A stretch of DNA of 64,000 bases from Xylophilus sp. GW821-FHT01B05 (GTDB taxonomy: Bacteria > Pseudomonadota > Gammaproteobacteria > Burkholderiales > Burkholderiaceae_C). Shown one piece after another: positions 52,325 to 62,157 of the stretch. A model generated the notes under the pieces. That model was not told the origin of the DNA and made no database searches. It was given only the letters and a program-made list of their open reading frames with translations. The stretch lies in NCBI GenBank assembly GCA_038961845.1, contig CP152408.1:62001-126000 (forward strand), in the 5' to 3' direction. Each line of letters begins with the position of its first letter. Positions within the stretch are counted from its first letter, which is position 1. Both the position numbers and the translations under genes were made by a program.

Positions 52325-52382
52325 GTTGCTATATTTTATATAGCTAATAGCCCAAGTGCAGCCTGGGCTAGAGGCCTATTTG
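52325..52382. repeat. ~50-bp palindromic intergenic element, copy 4
   Basis: tagctaatagcccaagtgca then gcctgggctagaggcctatt: the inverted form of copy 1. It lies between two convergent genes and its stem could end transcription from the kinase gene. Confidence 0.85.
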
Positions 52383-52390
52383 GCTCATAT

Positions 52391-53398
52391 TTATTTGGCG
52401 GGCAGCACGCGCGACAAAAAGCGGGCGATGGCGCGCGGCAGCTCTGGCGCCAGGGGCAGCGTGGGGTCGCTGGAAGACGCGCGTTGCAGCGCCGGGTCGG
52501 CCGGCACCAGCTTGAGCACATGGTTCATGCCCTTGACGATGCGCAGCTCGGTATCCGGCTTGGCGCGCTGCAGCGCCTCGGCCTCGTCGGTGCGGACCTG
52601 GGTGTCGGTATCGCCCTGCAGCACCAGGGTCGGGATGCCGAGCTGGGCAAATTCCGTTGCCGGCACGTGGCTGAACCACGAGATCAGGTAAGGCTGTATG
52701 CCCGGGCGGTAGAACAGCGCCAGGGACTGCGGCACGTCGGCGGCCGGCCGGCCTTGCTCTAGTGCGCTCAGGATGGCCTCGTTGCGCGCGGCCAGGTCTG
52801 GCGGCAACTGCTTGCGCGCGAACTGCTGGCGCAGCACGGCTGCCGCGCCCTGCGCCGGGCCGGCGATGGAGACAAAAGCCTGGGCGCCGGCCTGCCGCGC
52901 CGCGAGCATGCCGATCAGCGAGCCCTCGCTGTGCCCCACCACCGCCACAGCGCTGAAGCGGCTGTCGGCGCGCAGCAGGCGCACCCAGTCGGCGGCGTCT
53001 TGCACATACAGGTCAAAGCGCAGATCGGCCTCGCGCGCGGCGGCCGGGGCACTGGCGGCAATGCCGCGCTTGTCGTAGCGCAGCGAGGCAAAACCCGCTT
53101 CCGCCAGCGCCGCGGCAAGCATCTTCAGGCTGTTGCTGGGGCCGGGCAGCAGGCTGCTGTTGCCGTTGCGGTCGGTCGGGCCCGAGCCGGCGATGATCAG
53201 CACCACCGGCATGCGCGCCCGGCCCTCGGGCAGCACCAGGCTGCCTTGCAGGGCGCCCGTGGCGGTAGCCAGCGCCAGCGGCTGCTCGGTGTAGCCGGGC
53301 GTGTCGGCCCGGGCACCGGCGAGCCCCAGCAGCAGCCATCCAATGGCCAACCCACGGACCCAACTGCCCAGCTTGCGTCTTGTTGCGGCCGTTTCCAT
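52391..53398 (-). CDS. Secreted alpha/beta hydrolase
   Basis: A 335-residue protein with a Sec signal (LGLAGARA-D) and an alpha/beta-hydrolase fold: oxyanion region IAGSGPTDRNGN, nucleophile elbow GHSEGSLIG, acid LQGDTDTQV and the late His in KGMNHVLKL. Likely a periplasmic esterase or lipase-like enzyme. It stands alone between two palindromic repeats. Confidence 0.9.
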   Translation of the reverse strand: METAATRRKLGSWVRGLAIGWLLLGLAGARADTPGYTEQPLALATATGALQGSLVLPEGRARMPVVLIIAGSGPTDRNGNSSLLPGPSNSLKMLAAALAEAGFASLRYDKRGIAASAPAAAREADLRFDLYVQDAADWVRLLRADSRFSAVAVVGHSEGSLIGMLAARQAGAQAFVSIAGPAQGAAAVLRQQFARKQLPPDLAARNEAILSALEQGRPAADVPQSLALFYRPGIQPYLISWFSHVPATEFAQLGIPTLVLQGDTDTQVRTDEAEALQRAKPDTELRIVKGMNHVLKLVPADPALQRASSSDPTLPLAPELPRAIARFLSRVLPAK

Positions 53399-53411
53399 GT
53401 GCGCTCCTTGG

Positions 53412-53470
53412 GTTGCTATCTATTAAATAGCTAATAGCCCAGGCCCACCCTGGGCTAGAGGCCTAAAAGG
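53412..53470. repeat. ~50-bp palindromic intergenic element, copy 5
   Basis: tatctattaaatagctaata then gcccaggcccaccctgggct and agaggccta, orientation as copy 4. AGCCCAGG/CCTGGGCT-type arms. Lies between the old-yellow-enzyme stop and the hydrolase start. Confidence 0.85.
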
Positions 53471-53478
53471 CCAAGATA

Positions 53479-54585
53479 TTACAAGGTCGGGTAGTCGGTA
53501 TAGCCGGCCTCGCCGCCGCCGTAGAAGGTGGCCTGGTTGGGCGCGTTGAGCGGCGCGTTTTCCTTCAGGCGGCGCACCAGGTCGGGGTTGGCGATGAAGG
53601 GCTTGCCGAAGGCGATCAGGTCGACCTCGCCGCTGCTGAGCTTTTGCTCGGCCAGGGCCTTGTCGTAGTTGTTGTTGGTCATCCAGGCGCCCTTGCCGCC
53701 AGCGTTGCGGTAGGCGGCCTTCAGGGCCTTGTAGTCGAACGGGCGGTCGGGCAGCTCGCGCGGGCCGCCGGTGGCGCCTTCGATGATGTGCACATAGGCC
53801 AGGCCCAGCGGCGCCAGCTCGCGCACCACGTATTCGAACAGCGCTTGCGGTGCGTCGTCGTGCACGTCGTTGGCGGGGGTGACGGGCGACAGGCGGATGC
53901 CGACCTTGCCGCCGCCGATGTCGTCGACGATGCCGCGCACCACTTCCAGCAGCAGGCGCGCACGGTTCTCGATGCTGCCGCCGTAGGCGTCGGTGCGCTG
54001 GTTGGCGCCGGTCTTCAGGAACTGGTCCAGCAGGTAGCCATTGGCGGCGTGTACTTCCACACCGTCGAAATGCGCCGTCTCCACCGCGTTGCGGGCGGCG
54101 GCGCGGTAGTCCTTGACGATGGCGGGCAGCTCGCCCGCGTCCAGCGCGCGCGGGGTGGAGGTCTCGGCGAACGAGCCCTGGCCTTGCGCATCGATCAGGT
54201 AGGTCTTGGCCTTGGCGGCGATGGCCGAGGGCGCGACCGGCGCCTGGCCGTCGGGCTGCAGCGTGGTGTGCGAGATGCGGCCCACGTGCCACAGCTGCAC
54301 CACGATCTTGCCGCCGGCCTCGTGCACGGCCTGGGTGACGCGCTTCCAGCCGTCGAGCTGCTCGGTGCCGTACAGGCCGGGCACGTTGGCATAGCCCTGG
54401 CCCTGGTGGCTGATGGCGGTGGCCTCGGTGATCAGCAGGCCGGCGCTGGCGCGCTGTGCGTAGTAGGTGGCGGTGATCGCCGGCGGGATGGCCTGGGGCG
54501 AGCGGTTGCGCGTCAGCGGCGCCATCACGATGCGGTTGGCCAGTTGCAGGCTGCCGGCCTGGAGGGTATCGAAGAGAGTCGTCAT
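53479..54585 (-). CDS. Old yellow enzyme-type NADH:flavin oxidoreductase / alkene reductase
   Basis: A 368-residue FMN enzyme. It has MAPLTRNRS, VVQLWHVGRISH, HFDGVEVHAANGYLLDQFLK (substrate His/Asn pair), TDAYGGSIENRARLL, and YGGGEAGYTDYPTL at the end, the NemA/OYE arrangement. It reduces activated alkenes, nitro esters or N-ethylmaleimide-like compounds with NAD(P)H. No repressor gene of the nemR type is adjacent. Confidence 0.93.
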   Translation of the reverse strand: MTTLFDTLQAGSLQLANRIVMAPLTRNRSPQAIPPAITATYYAQRASAGLLITEATAISHQGQGYANVPGLYGTEQLDGWKRVTQAVHEAGGKIVVQLWHVGRISHTTLQPDGQAPVAPSAIAAKAKTYLIDAQGQGSFAETSTPRALDAGELPAIVKDYRAAARNAVETAHFDGVEVHAANGYLLDQFLKTGANQRTDAYGGSIENRARLLLEVVRGIVDDIGGGKVGIRLSPVTPANDVHDDAPQALFEYVVRELAPLGLAYVHIIEGATGGPRELPDRPFDYKALKAAYRNAGGKGAWMTNNNYDKALAEQKLSSGEVDLIAFGKPFIANPDLVRRLKENAPLNAPNQATFYGGGEAGYTDYPTL

Positions 54586-54813
54586 GGAGGGGGCTTTCCT
54601 GGGTGGTTCGGGTCAGACGGCGCGGGGCCGGAGGCCGGAAGTTAACGCCATTCCGCAATTGCTGCAGTGCGTTGGCGTAACCGGGGATTTGCCGTCTGTG
54701 CTATGCGGCCCGGCTTGGCAGGTTTTCCGGATATCGATGCGTAAAACGGGCGCATGCGGCGGGGGCCGTGCTTCCTAGAATTTTTGACCCGTTCATCTAC
54801 CCAGGAATCGCGC

Positions 54814-55860
54814 ATGCACCCCATTCTTCCCGCCACCCGCCGGGCCGCCATTCGCGGCCTGTCTGTCCTGCTTGGCGCCAGCTTGCTCACCAGCGCCGCG
54901 ATGGCGCAAACCAGGAAAGAAGTGGTGATCGGCTACCAGGACATGGTGGTGCCGTGGCGTTACGCGCAAGAGACAAAAGAGCTGGAGCAGCGCACCGGCT
55001 ACCAGGTCAGCTACCGCAAGCTCGGCAGCGGCGCCGAGGTGGTGCGCGCGCTGGCCTCGGGCGCGATCCAGATCGGCGAGGCCGGCTCTTCGCCCTTTGC
55101 CTCGGCGCTGTCGCAGGGCGTGCCGATAGAAGTGTTCTGGGTGCTGGACGACATCCACGAAGCCGAGGCGCTGGTGGCCCGCAATGGCTCGGGCGTGAAC
55201 CAGCTGTCTGACCTGAAGGGCAAGAAGATCGGCCTGCCGTTTGTATCGACCACGCACTTCCATACGCTGGTGGCGCTGCAGGCCGCAGGCGTGGACCCGC
55301 GCAGCGTGAAGATCGTCAACCTGCGCCCGCCCGAGATCCTGGCGGCCTGGGAGCGCGGCGACATCGACGCCACCTTTGTCTGGGACCCGGTGCTGGCCAA
55401 GGCCAAGCAAAGCGGCAAGGTCATCATCACCTCGGGCCAGATCGCGGCCAGCACCGGCAAGGCCACCTTCGACGGGCTGGCGGTGTCCAAGGCCTTTGCG
55501 AAGGAGCACGACGCCTTCCTGACGCAGTTCGTGCAGGTGCTGGCGGACGCCGACCGCGCCTACACCGCCAACAAGGCGGCCTGGACGGCCGATTCGCCCC
55601 AGGTGAAGGCGGTGGCCAAGTGGACCGGCGCAGAGGCCGCGACCGTGCCTGCCAGCCTGGCGCTGTACGCCTTCGTGCCGCCGGCCGAGCAGGCCTCGCC
55701 CAAGTGGCTGGGCGGCGGCACCAATTCTGTGGCGGCGCAATCGCTGGCCGCCACCGCCGCCTTCCTGAAAGAGCAGGGCACCATCCAGGCGGTGCTGCCC
55801 GACTACTCGGTGGGCGTGAACCCCACCTGGGTCCAGCGTGCCGTACAGCGTGCGCAGTAG
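54814..55860 (+). CDS. tauA: Taurine-type ABC transporter binding protein (TauA-like)
   Basis: A 348-residue periplasmic protein with a signal peptide ([10 protein letters not shown]) and then [40 protein letters not shown] and the TauA-type segment [19 protein letters not shown]. It heads a tauABC-like operon. No taurine dioxygenase gene (tauD) follows, so a sulfonate or related ligand other than taurine is possible. Start ATG 54814 places the signal correctly. Confidence 0.9.
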   Translation: MHPILPATRRAAIRGLSVLLGASLLTSAAMAQTRKEVVIGYQDMVVPWRYAQETKELEQRTGYQVSYRKLGSGAEVVRALASGAIQIGEAGSSPFASALSQGVPIEVFWVLDDIHEAEALVARNGSGVNQLSDLKGKKIGLPFVSTTHFHTLVALQAAGVDPRSVKIVNLRPPEILAAWERGDIDATFVWDPVLAKAKQSGKVIITSGQIAASTGKATFDGLAVSKAFAKEHDAFLTQFVQVLADADRAYTANKAAWTADSPQVKAVAKWTGAEAATVPASLALYAFVPPAEQASPKWLGGGTNSVAAQSLAATAAFLKEQGTIQAVLPDYSVGVNPTWVQRAVQRAQ

Positions 55861-56707
55861 CCTGCCAGCCACCGGCGAGGCGCCTGCACCTGCTCCCCAC
55901 GGCGGCGCGGACGACCTGCAGATTCGCGGCCTGAGCGTGCGCTATGCCGGCGCGAAGGGTGCCGAGCCCACGCTGGCACTGGCCGGGGTAGACCTGGACA
56001 TCGCCGCCGGCGAGTTGGTGGTGGCCCTGGGCGCCTCGGGCTGCGGCAAGACCACGCTGCTCAACTGCATTGCCGGCTTTACGCAGGCCTCTGCCGGGCA
56101 CATTGCCTTGGGCGGCCGCCTGGTGCGCGGGCCGGGCGCCGAGCGCGGCGTGGTGTTCCAGAAGCACGCGCTGATGCCCTGGCTCAATGTGATCGACAAC
56201 GTGGCGCTGGGCCTGCGCCTGCGCGGCGTGCCGCGCGCAGAGCGCCGCGCCCTGGCGGCAGAGAAGCTGGCCCTGGTGGGGCTGGAGGCCTTTGCGCAGG
56301 CGCCGGTGTGGCAGCTGTCGGGTGGCATGCAGCAGCGCGTAGGCATTGCCCGCGTGCTGGCCAGCGACCCGGACGTACTGCTGATGGATGAGCCATTGGG
56401 CGCGCTCGACGCCTTCACGCGCGAATCCCTGCAAGAGCTGGTGCTGCGCCTGTGGCAGCGCACCGGCAAGACCATTTTCTTCATCACCCACGACGTGGAA
56501 GAGGCTTTGTTTTTGGCCTCGCGCCTGGTGGTGATGTCGCCACGCCCGGGGCGCATCGTGCGCGAGCACGGGCTGGCCTTCAACCGCGCCTACCTGGGCG
56601 GCGAGGCTGCGCGCGCCGTCAAGTCCAGCCCCGACTTCATCGCCTGGCGCGAGCAGGTGCTGGACTGGGTCGGGCCGCAGGCCGAGCCCGTGAGGGCAGG
56701 GGCATGA
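55838..56707 (+). CDS. tauB: Taurine-type ABC transporter ATP-binding protein (TauB-like)
   Basis: A 289-residue ATPase with Walker [32 protein letters not shown], signature [15 protein letters not shown], Walker [13 protein letters not shown] and switch His [11 protein letters not shown]. The GTG at 55838 overlaps the end of tauA; GTG 55850 is an alternative. The stop overlaps the permease ATG (ATGA 56704-56707). Confidence 0.9.
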   Translation: MPYSVRSSLPATGEAPAPAPHGGADDLQIRGLSVRYAGAKGAEPTLALAGVDLDIAAGELVVALGASGCGKTTLLNCIAGFTQASAGHIALGGRLVRGPGAERGVVFQKHALMPWLNVIDNVALGLRLRGVPRAERRALAAEKLALVGLEAFAQAPVWQLSGGMQQRVGIARVLASDPDVLLMDEPLGALDAFTRESLQELVLRLWQRTGKTIFFITHDVEEALFLASRLVVMSPRPGRIVREHGLAFNRAYLGGEAARAVKSSPDFIAWREQVLDWVGPQAEPVRAGA

Positions 56708-57579
56708 CCACACAGCAGACCACGACGCCGCCAGCGGCCGGCGAGCTGCTGCAGGCGCCAGCGGTGGACGCTGCCGCGCTGCCGCCGGTGGCCCCGTTTC
56801 GCCTGCCCGGCGCCGGCAGCAGCCGCGCCATCAGCGTGCTGTGCATCCTGGCGCTGCTCGGCCTGTGGTGGGCGGCCACGCACTGGCGCTGGGTGCCGCC
56901 GCTGTTCCTGCCCGGCCCTGAAGCGGTGGCGCGCGCTTTTGCCGACGCCTGGCGCGGCAATATCCAGGGCGGCGAGCCGCTGTGGCTGCACCTGCAGTGG
57001 AGCGCGCTGCGCGTGTTTGGCGCCTTTGCGCTGGCCGTGGTGACGGCCGTGCCGGTGGGCATTGCCATGGGCGTGAGTCGCATCGCGCGCGGCGTGTTCG
57101 ATCCGCCCATCGAGTTCTACCGCCCGCTGCCGCCACTGGCCTATCTGCCGCTGATCGTGATCTGGCTGGGCATAGACGAGGCCTCGAAGATCCTGCTGAT
57201 CTACCTGGCCTGCTTTGCACCCATCGCGCTGGCCGCCAAGGCCGGCGTGCGCAGCGCCAGCACCGAGCAGCTCAATGCCGCGGCGTCGCTCGGCGCCAGC
57301 CGCGCGCAGGTGGTCTGGCATGTGGTGGTGCCCGCCGCGCTGCCCGAGATCCTGGTGGGCCTGCGCATCGCCATCGGCTTTGGCTGGACGACGCTGGTGG
57401 CGGCCGAGATGGTGGCCGCCACCGTGGGCGTAGGGCAGATGGTGCTCAACGCCTCGAACTTCCTGCGCACCGACGTGGTGGTGATGGGCATCCTGGTGAT
57501 CGGCCTGGTGGCCTGGGCCTTCGATCTGCTGATGCGCTGGGCCGAGGCCCGCCTGGTGCCCTGGAAGGGGCGGGCCTGA
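56704..57579 (+). CDS. tauC: Taurine-type ABC transporter permease (TauC-like)
   Basis: A 291-residue inner-membrane protein with about six membrane helices and the EAA-loop region [20 protein letters not shown]. It completes the importer. It ends convergently with the glutathione transferase gene, with only 16 bp between them. Confidence 0.92.
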   Translation: MTTQQTTTPPAAGELLQAPAVDAAALPPVAPFRLPGAGSSRAISVLCILALLGLWWAATHWRWVPPLFLPGPEAVARAFADAWRGNIQGGEPLWLHLQWSALRVFGAFALAVVTAVPVGIAMGVSRIARGVFDPPIEFYRPLPPLAYLPLIVIWLGIDEASKILLIYLACFAPIALAAKAGVRSASTEQLNAAASLGASRAQVVWHVVVPAALPEILVGLRIAIGFGWTTLVAAEMVAATVGVGQMVLNASNFLRTDVVVMGILVIGLVAWAFDLLMRWAEARLVPWKGRA

Positions 57580-57595
57580 TCGGGCCTGCCGCTGC

Positions 57596-58204
57596 TTACT
57601 TGAGCAGGCCTTCGGCCTTCAGCGCGGCCTGCACTGCCGGGCGCGCCGCCACGCGCGCATGGTGGGCCACGACATGGGGCAGGGCCGACAGGTCGACGCC
57701 CATCTTGCCGCTCCAGTTGACCACGGTGAACAGGTAGCCATCGGCCACGGAGAAGCTGTCGCCGGCCAGGTAGTCCTTGCCTTCGAGTGCGCTGTTGACG
57801 AAGCCCAGGCGGCCGGTGATCTTGCTGCGCGTGGCCAGCTTCACGTCTTCCGGGATGGCCGGGTTGAACAGCGGGCTGAAGCCCTTGTGCAGCTCGGTGC
57901 CGATGAAGTTGAGCCACTCCTGCAGGCGGTAGCGCGCCAGCGTGCCGTTGGCGGGCGCCAGGTTCTTGGTGGGCACCTGGTCGGCGATGTATTGCACGAT
58001 CACCGCGCCTTCGCGCAGGCGCGTGCCGTCGTCCAGCTCCAGCAGCGGCACATAGCCCAGCGGGTTGATGGCGTAGTAGTCGCTGCCGTCGGGCAACTGG
58101 TGCGTCTTGGTGGACGCGGGCACGGCCTGGAAGGCCAGGCCGGCTTCCAGCAGCGCGATGTGGGGTGACAGGGAGCAGGCGCCGGGGCTGTAGTAGAGCT
58201 TCAT
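57596..58204 (-). CDS. Glutathione S-transferase, beta class
   Basis: A 202-residue enzyme starting [20 protein letters not shown]; Cys10 in GACSLSPH is the beta-class glutathione-binding cysteine, and [15 protein letters not shown] plus [13 protein letters not shown] complete the thioredoxin-like domain. The helical C-terminal half has [19 protein letters not shown]. Cytoplasmic conjugation or dehalogenation role; the substrate is unknown. Confidence 0.94.
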   Translation of the reverse strand: MKLYYSPGACSLSPHIALLEAGLAFQAVPASTKTHQLPDGSDYYAINPLGYVPLLELDDGTRLREGAVIVQYIADQVPTKNLAPANGTLARYRLQEWLNFIGTELHKGFSPLFNPAIPEDVKLATRSKITGRLGFVNSALEGKDYLAGDSFSVADGYLFTVVNWSGKMGVDLSALPHVVAHHARVAARPAVQAALKAEGLLK

Positions 58205-58401
58205 TGGAGTGTGTTGGATGTGAGAAGTGTCTGCTTACGCGCCGGAGGGCCCGCGAGCGCCGCCATGCTAGTCGTTTGCCCGCTGTCGTGCGGCGCCTGC
58301 CGGGCCATGTCCTACAAACCAACGCGGGTGCGCCCCACCCGGCGGCGCAGGGGCCCCCACCTAGGATGGAACGCAATGCTTTCGCAACAAAAGGACACAC
58401 C
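58205..58401. other. Intergenic region between the GST and YtjA-like genes
   Basis: About 200 bp without a supported gene. It must hold the divergent promoters. An acaaaaggacacacc segment precedes the YtjA-like ATG and contains a weak aagga ribosome site. I see no repeat of the window families here. Confidence 0.4.
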
Positions 58402-58587
58402 ATGATCAAGTACGCCATCATTTTTGCCCTCATCGCGCTGGTGGCCGGCGCGCTCGGTTTCACCGGCGTGGCCGCGGGCTCGGCGGCCATTGCCAAGATC
58501 CTGTTCGGCCTGTTCCTGGTGCTGGCCGTCATCTTCCTGGTGCTGGCGGCGCTGGGTGTGGGGGCGGCCCGCAAGATGCTCAAGTAA
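58402..58587 (+). CDS. YtjA/DUF1328-type small membrane protein
   Basis: A 61-residue protein, [20 protein letters not shown] then two membrane helices (about 4-24 and 30-51) and a basic end ARKMLK. Sequence and size match the DUF1328 (YtjA) family, small inner-membrane proteins of unknown role often induced by stress. A transglutaminase-like gene starts 15 bp later. Confidence 0.9.
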   Translation: MIKYAIIFALIALVAGALGFTGVAAGSAAIAKILFGLFLVLAVIFLVLAALGVGAARKMLK

Positions 58588-58602
58588 GGCCGCAGCGGCA
58601 GC

Positions 58603-59448
58603 GTGGACAACATCACCGCACTTCGCTGCGACCTGGAATATTCCATCAGCGCAGATACCCACTTTTGCTTCAACCTGCAGGCGGTGCGCGGCTACGGGCA
58701 GCAGGTGCTGCAAGAGAGCCTGCAGCTCACGCCCGAGGTCCCGCTGCAGAGCTTCGAGGACGCGCGCAGCGGCAACCGCTTCTTCCGCTGTGACGCGCTG
58801 CCGGGCCGGCTGCGGGTGCGCTACGACGCGCGCGTGGCCCTGCTGCGCGAGGCGCCCGACACCAGCTTGCCCGAGTGCCCGGTAAAGGCCTTGCCGCACG
58901 AGGTGCTGCACTACCTGATGCCCAGCCGCTACTGCCAGTCAGATGTGATGGCGCGCGCCGCGCAGCACCTGTTTGGCCAGGTGGCGCCGGGCTACCAGCG
59001 GGTGGCGCACATCTGCGAATGGATTCGCCAGAACACCGCCTACCAGATAGGAGTGAGCACGCCGCTCACCACCGCGCAAGAGGTCTACCTGCAGCGCGCC
59101 GGCGTGTGCCGTGACTTTGCCCACCTGGGCATTACCTTTTGCCGCGCGCTCAACATACCGGCGCGGCTGGTGGTGGGCTATGTGCACTTCGATGAGCCGC
59201 CGCAGGACTTCCACGCGATCTTCGAAGCCTGGCTGGGCGACCGCTGGGTGATGTTCGACCCGACCGGCCTGGTGCAGGCGCACCGCATCGTGCGCGTAAG
59301 CACCGGGCGCGATGCCAAGGACACGGCCTTTGCCACCCTCTTTGGCGCGGTGGTGATGACGCGCATGGAGCTGCAGGTGAACGAGGACGACTCGCCGCCG
59401 GTGGACGTGCCCGACCCGGTGCAGGCGACGGTGCTGCTGGCGGCCTAG
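58603..59448 (+). CDS. Transglutaminase-like protein
   Basis: A 281-residue protein with a papain-like triad: Cys169 in LQRAGVCRDFAHL, His204 in QDFHAIFEAWL and Asp219 in VMFDPTGL. The N-terminal part resembles the bacterial transglutaminase-like N-domain. No signal peptide. Such proteins are probably cytoplasmic amidases or peptidases; transamidation is not proven. The first codon is GTG at 58603. Confidence 0.9.
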   Translation: MDNITALRCDLEYSISADTHFCFNLQAVRGYGQQVLQESLQLTPEVPLQSFEDARSGNRFFRCDALPGRLRVRYDARVALLREAPDTSLPECPVKALPHEVLHYLMPSRYCQSDVMARAAQHLFGQVAPGYQRVAHICEWIRQNTAYQIGVSTPLTTAQEVYLQRAGVCRDFAHLGITFCRALNIPARLVVGYVHFDEPPQDFHAIFEAWLGDRWVMFDPTGLVQAHRIVRVSTGRDAKDTAFATLFGAVVMTRMELQVNEDDSPPVDVPDPVQATVLLAA

Positions 59449-59560
59449 ACAATTCCACCTCTCCGTCCGGGCTGAGCTTGTCGACGCCTTGGGCCCACGG
59501 CTGCCAGCCCTTCGGCAGGGTCAGGGCGAACGAAATCGACTCAACAGCATCAGGTCCAGA
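59449..59560. other. Intergenic region with a degenerate TGTCGA-type repeat
   Basis: About 110 bp between convergent genes. Contains ggctgagcttgtcgacgcct and gcccttcggcagggtcaggg, the shape of a common beta-proteobacterial short repeat (inverted halves of a gcccttcgacaggctcaggg type). This is a visual similarity only. Confidence 0.4.
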
Positions 59561-61201
59561 TCAGGCGTAGCTCGGCTCCAGCCGCGGTGCTGCGAGCTGC
59601 GGCTCGTGCTGCTGACCCGCCGGCGCCTGCAGCAGCAGCGCGTCGTGGATCAGGAAGTTCTGCACCGACTCCTGCAGGCGGCCGGTCTGGCTCTCCAGCG
59701 ACTGCGCGGCGGCGGCGGCCTCTTCCACCAAGGCGGCGTTCTGCTGCGTCACCTCTTCCATCTTCTGCAGCGCGTGGCCGATCTCTTCGATGCCGCGCGT
59801 CTGCTCGCCCGAGGCATTGGCGATTTCGCCCAGGATCTGCGACAGCGTGCCCACCGAACCCACGATCGCCTTCATGCGCTCGCCGGCCTGGCCAACCAAT
59901 GCGGCGCCGCTCTGCACGCTTTGCACCGAGTGCTCGACGATGCCGCGGATGTCCTTGGCCGCGCTGTCGGTGCGCTGCGCCAGCTCGCGCACCTCGGCCG
60001 CCACCACGGCAAAGCCGCGGCCATGCTCGCCGGCGCGCGCCGCCTCTACCGCGGCGTTGAGCGCCAGCAGGTTGATCTGGAAGGTGATGGTGTTGATGAC
60101 GCCCACGATGTCGGCGATCTTCTGCGAGCTGCCCTGGATCGTGCCCATGGTGTTGACCACATCGCCCATCACGCGCTCGCCCTCGCTCGCCTCGCGCGAG
60201 GTGCCCAGCGCCAGCGTGCTGGCGCGCTGCGCGCCCTGGCTGTTGTGCTGCACGGTGGCGGTGATCTGCTCCATGCTGGCAGCGGTCTGCTGCAGCGAGG
60301 CGGCCTGTTCTTCGGTGCGGCTGGCCAGGTCGGCATTGCCCCGGGCGATCTCCTGCACACCGAGGTTGATGGCTTCAGAGCGCACGCGCACGGCGGCCAC
60401 GGTGCGTGCCAGGCCCTGCTGCATCTGGTGCGCGGCATCCATCAGGCGGCCGATCTCGTTGCGGCCCAGCGGCGCGGCGATGCTTGCGCGCAGGTCGCCG
60501 GTCTGCATGGTGCGGAAGTGCTCCACCACCTGGTCCAGCGGGCGCACGATGGTGCGTGTGAGCAGCAGGCGCGTCAGTACCGCCAGCACCACGGCCAGGG
60601 CGATGCCGGCGGCAAGCGTGGCCAGCATCTGCGTGCGCCGCGTCTGCGCGGCCTCGTAGGTGGCGTCCATGGCCTGGGCATCAAAGGCCAGCAGCTTCTT
60701 CACCTCGGCCTCGTAGCCGCCGTAGAGCGCGGTGGATTTGCCGGCGATCTGCCGGTAGGCGTCGATATCGCCCTTGCCCAGGGCCGCCAGCGCGGGCTCG
60801 ATCAGCTGCTGCACCAGCGCCTGGCGCTGCACGGAGGCGGCGGCCACCAGCGCCTTCTTGGCCGGGTCGCCGCCGGCCAGCTTCAGGTAATCGTCCCAGC
60901 GCCGCTCGGCGTTGGCGAACTTGTCCTGCGCACGCGCCAGCGCCTTGGCGGCGGCGTCGGCCTTGTCTTCGCCCAGCAGCGACTCATGCAGCCGCAGATC
61001 CAGCCGCGCACGCAACTGCCACTCCGCGCTCTCGTCCAGCGCGCGCAGGCTGGGCACCAGGTTCTTCTGCACGGTGGAGAAGCTGTTGTTGCTTTCATCG
61101 ATGGACCACAGGCTCAGCAGGCCGATGGCGGCCATGAGCAGGGTCAGCGCGGTGAGGACGATGGTGAGGGTGGTGCGTATGGAGAGGTGGCGTAGAGACA
61201 T
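59561..61201 (-). CDS. Methyl-accepting chemotaxis protein 2 (Tar-like sensor)
   Basis: A 546-residue receptor with membrane segments at about 8-30 and 191-212, a four-helix periplasmic domain ([20 protein letters not shown]), a HAMP domain and a signalling domain with [20 protein letters not shown]. The C-terminus ends PRLEPSYA, without a clear CheR tether. It stands alone and is unlike the other receptor in its periplasmic half. Confidence 0.95.
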   Translation of the reverse strand: MSLRHLSIRTTLTIVLTALTLLMAAIGLLSLWSIDESNNSFSTVQKNLVPSLRALDESAEWQLRARLDLRLHESLLGEDKADAAAKALARAQDKFANAERRWDDYLKLAGGDPAKKALVAAASVQRQALVQQLIEPALAALGKGDIDAYRQIAGKSTALYGGYEAEVKKLLAFDAQAMDATYEAAQTRRTQMLATLAAGIALAVVLAVLTRLLLTRTIVRPLDQVVEHFRTMQTGDLRASIAAPLGRNEIGRLMDAAHQMQQGLARTVAAVRVRSEAINLGVQEIARGNADLASRTEEQAASLQQTAASMEQITATVQHNSQGAQRASTLALGTSREASEGERVMGDVVNTMGTIQGSSQKIADIVGVINTITFQINLLALNAAVEAARAGEHGRGFAVVAAEVRELAQRTDSAAKDIRGIVEHSVQSVQSGAALVGQAGERMKAIVGSVGTLSQILGEIANASGEQTRGIEEIGHALQKMEEVTQQNAALVEEAAAAAQSLESQTGRLQESVQNFLIHDALLLQAPAGQQHEPQLAAPRLEPSYA

Positions 61202-61344
61202 GGCAGTTGGATGGAATGGCTTGGACTTATGGACCCAGGGTTGTCACTTATTGTTTGAATTGTTGTCCATGCGTTCCATCCGCGCGGGGCCGCGCACACG
61301 CCTCCCTGCCAGGGACTTGTCTGTCCGCTGCAGGTTTTTTGAAT

Positions 61345-61400
61345 GAAAAGTGCCTCTAGCCCTTATGGCATCTGGGCTGCTAGCTATCTATTTGAGAGCT
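61345..61400. repeat. ~50-bp palindromic intergenic element, copy 6
   Basis: agtgcctctagcccttatgg then catctgggctgctagctatc. The inner arms are less perfect than in copies 3a-5. It lies between the DUF1272 stop and the chemoreceptor start. Confidence 0.75.
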
Positions 61401-61419
61401 ATGCGCTGACAAAGCAAGC

Positions 61420-61668
61420 TCAGGATGCGGCCGTGCACCCTTCGGGCTTGAACACCCGCGTGTTCGAACCCGGGTACTTATCAAGCTTGGCCGCCGGCCG
61501 CGATGGGCGCGGCAGCAATTCCCCGCCGCAGTTGGGGCATGTCCCGGCGAGGCGCTGGTTGGAGCAGTCGCTGCAGAACGTGCACTCGAAGGAGCAGATG
61601 CGGGCATCGGCTGAATCCGGCGGCAAATCCCGGTTGCAGCACTCACAACCGGGGCGCATTTGAAGCAT
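61420..61668 (-). CDS. DUF1272 small cysteine-rich protein
   Basis: An 82-residue protein starting MLQMRPGCECCNRDLPPDSA and continuing ARICSFECTFCSDCSN and GTCPNCGGEL, ten cysteines arranged as zinc-finger-like CxxC pairs. This is the signature of the DUF1272 family. No function is known; zinc binding is inferred. It lies 66 bp after the HTH gene on the same strand. Confidence 0.9.
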   Translation of the reverse strand: MLQMRPGCECCNRDLPPDSADARICSFECTFCSDCSNQRLAGTCPNCGGELLPRPSRPAAKLDKYPGSNTRVFKPEGCTAAS

Positions 61669-61734
61669 GGCGAAACCTTGGAAAGCTTGGTTGCCAAAGC
61701 TTAAGCGAAGGCGAACTGGACGATGGCCGCGATC

Positions 61735-61989
61735 TCAGGCCTTGGGCGACTGCAGGCTGACGCTGATGCCATAAAGCGCAAGCAGGCCCAGCATATGCCC
61801 CACCGACACGCCCGGCTCGCCGGACTCGATGCGGGCAATGGTCTGCACGTGCACGCCCAGGCGGGCCGCTGCAGCGGCTTGCCCCTCGCCTGCGGCCAGG
61901 CGGGCCTGCTTGGCCGCAGCGCCCATGTCCTTGATGGCCTGCACTGCATCGCTATCGATGTCGGAAGAGATTCGCTTGCCTTGGGTCAT
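61735..61989 (-). CDS. XRE-type helix-turn-helix protein
   Basis: An 84-residue protein with an HTH in QAAAAARLGVHVQTIARIES and GVSVGHMLGLLALYGISV. Size and layout match HipB-type antitoxins or small repressors. No toxin gene (such as hipA) is adjacent: it is followed by DUF1272 and preceded by the end of the integron array. Function unassigned. Confidence 0.8.
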   Translation of the reverse strand: MTQGKRISSDIDSDAVQAIKDMGAAAKQARLAAGEGQAAAAARLGVHVQTIARIESGEPGVSVGHMLGLLALYGISVSLQSPKA

Positions 61990-62098
61990 GGGTGGATTGT
62001 TTGTGCACGGTGGCTGGTGGATGTGCCCAATCGATGGCGCTGGGTTTGGTGTCGCGCGCGGTCTTTCGGAGGGCTGCTTCGGGCCTAAAGCAGCCTTT

Positions 62099-62157
62099 TC
62101 TCAACGTTTGACTTAAGCGGCATGCTGTTGTGTGTCCGCTCGATGGAAGGGTTAGGC
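62099..62157 (-). repeat. Integron attC site 1 (array-terminal)
   Basis: Read on the minus strand, the site runs from GCCTAAC to GTTGAGA with inner arms gcgg/ccgc and a TTAAGTCAAACG box shared with the other sites. The last six bases (TTGAGA) differ from the usual TTAGGC. This is expected for the last cassette of an array, whose terminal bases come from the chromosome flank. Confidence 0.85.

Noticed and set aside
61420..61989. Toxin-antitoxin pair made of the HTH protein and the DUF1272 protein
   Set aside because: DUF1272 is a widespread cysteine-rich family with no toxin signature, and the two genes are 66 bp apart without overlap.
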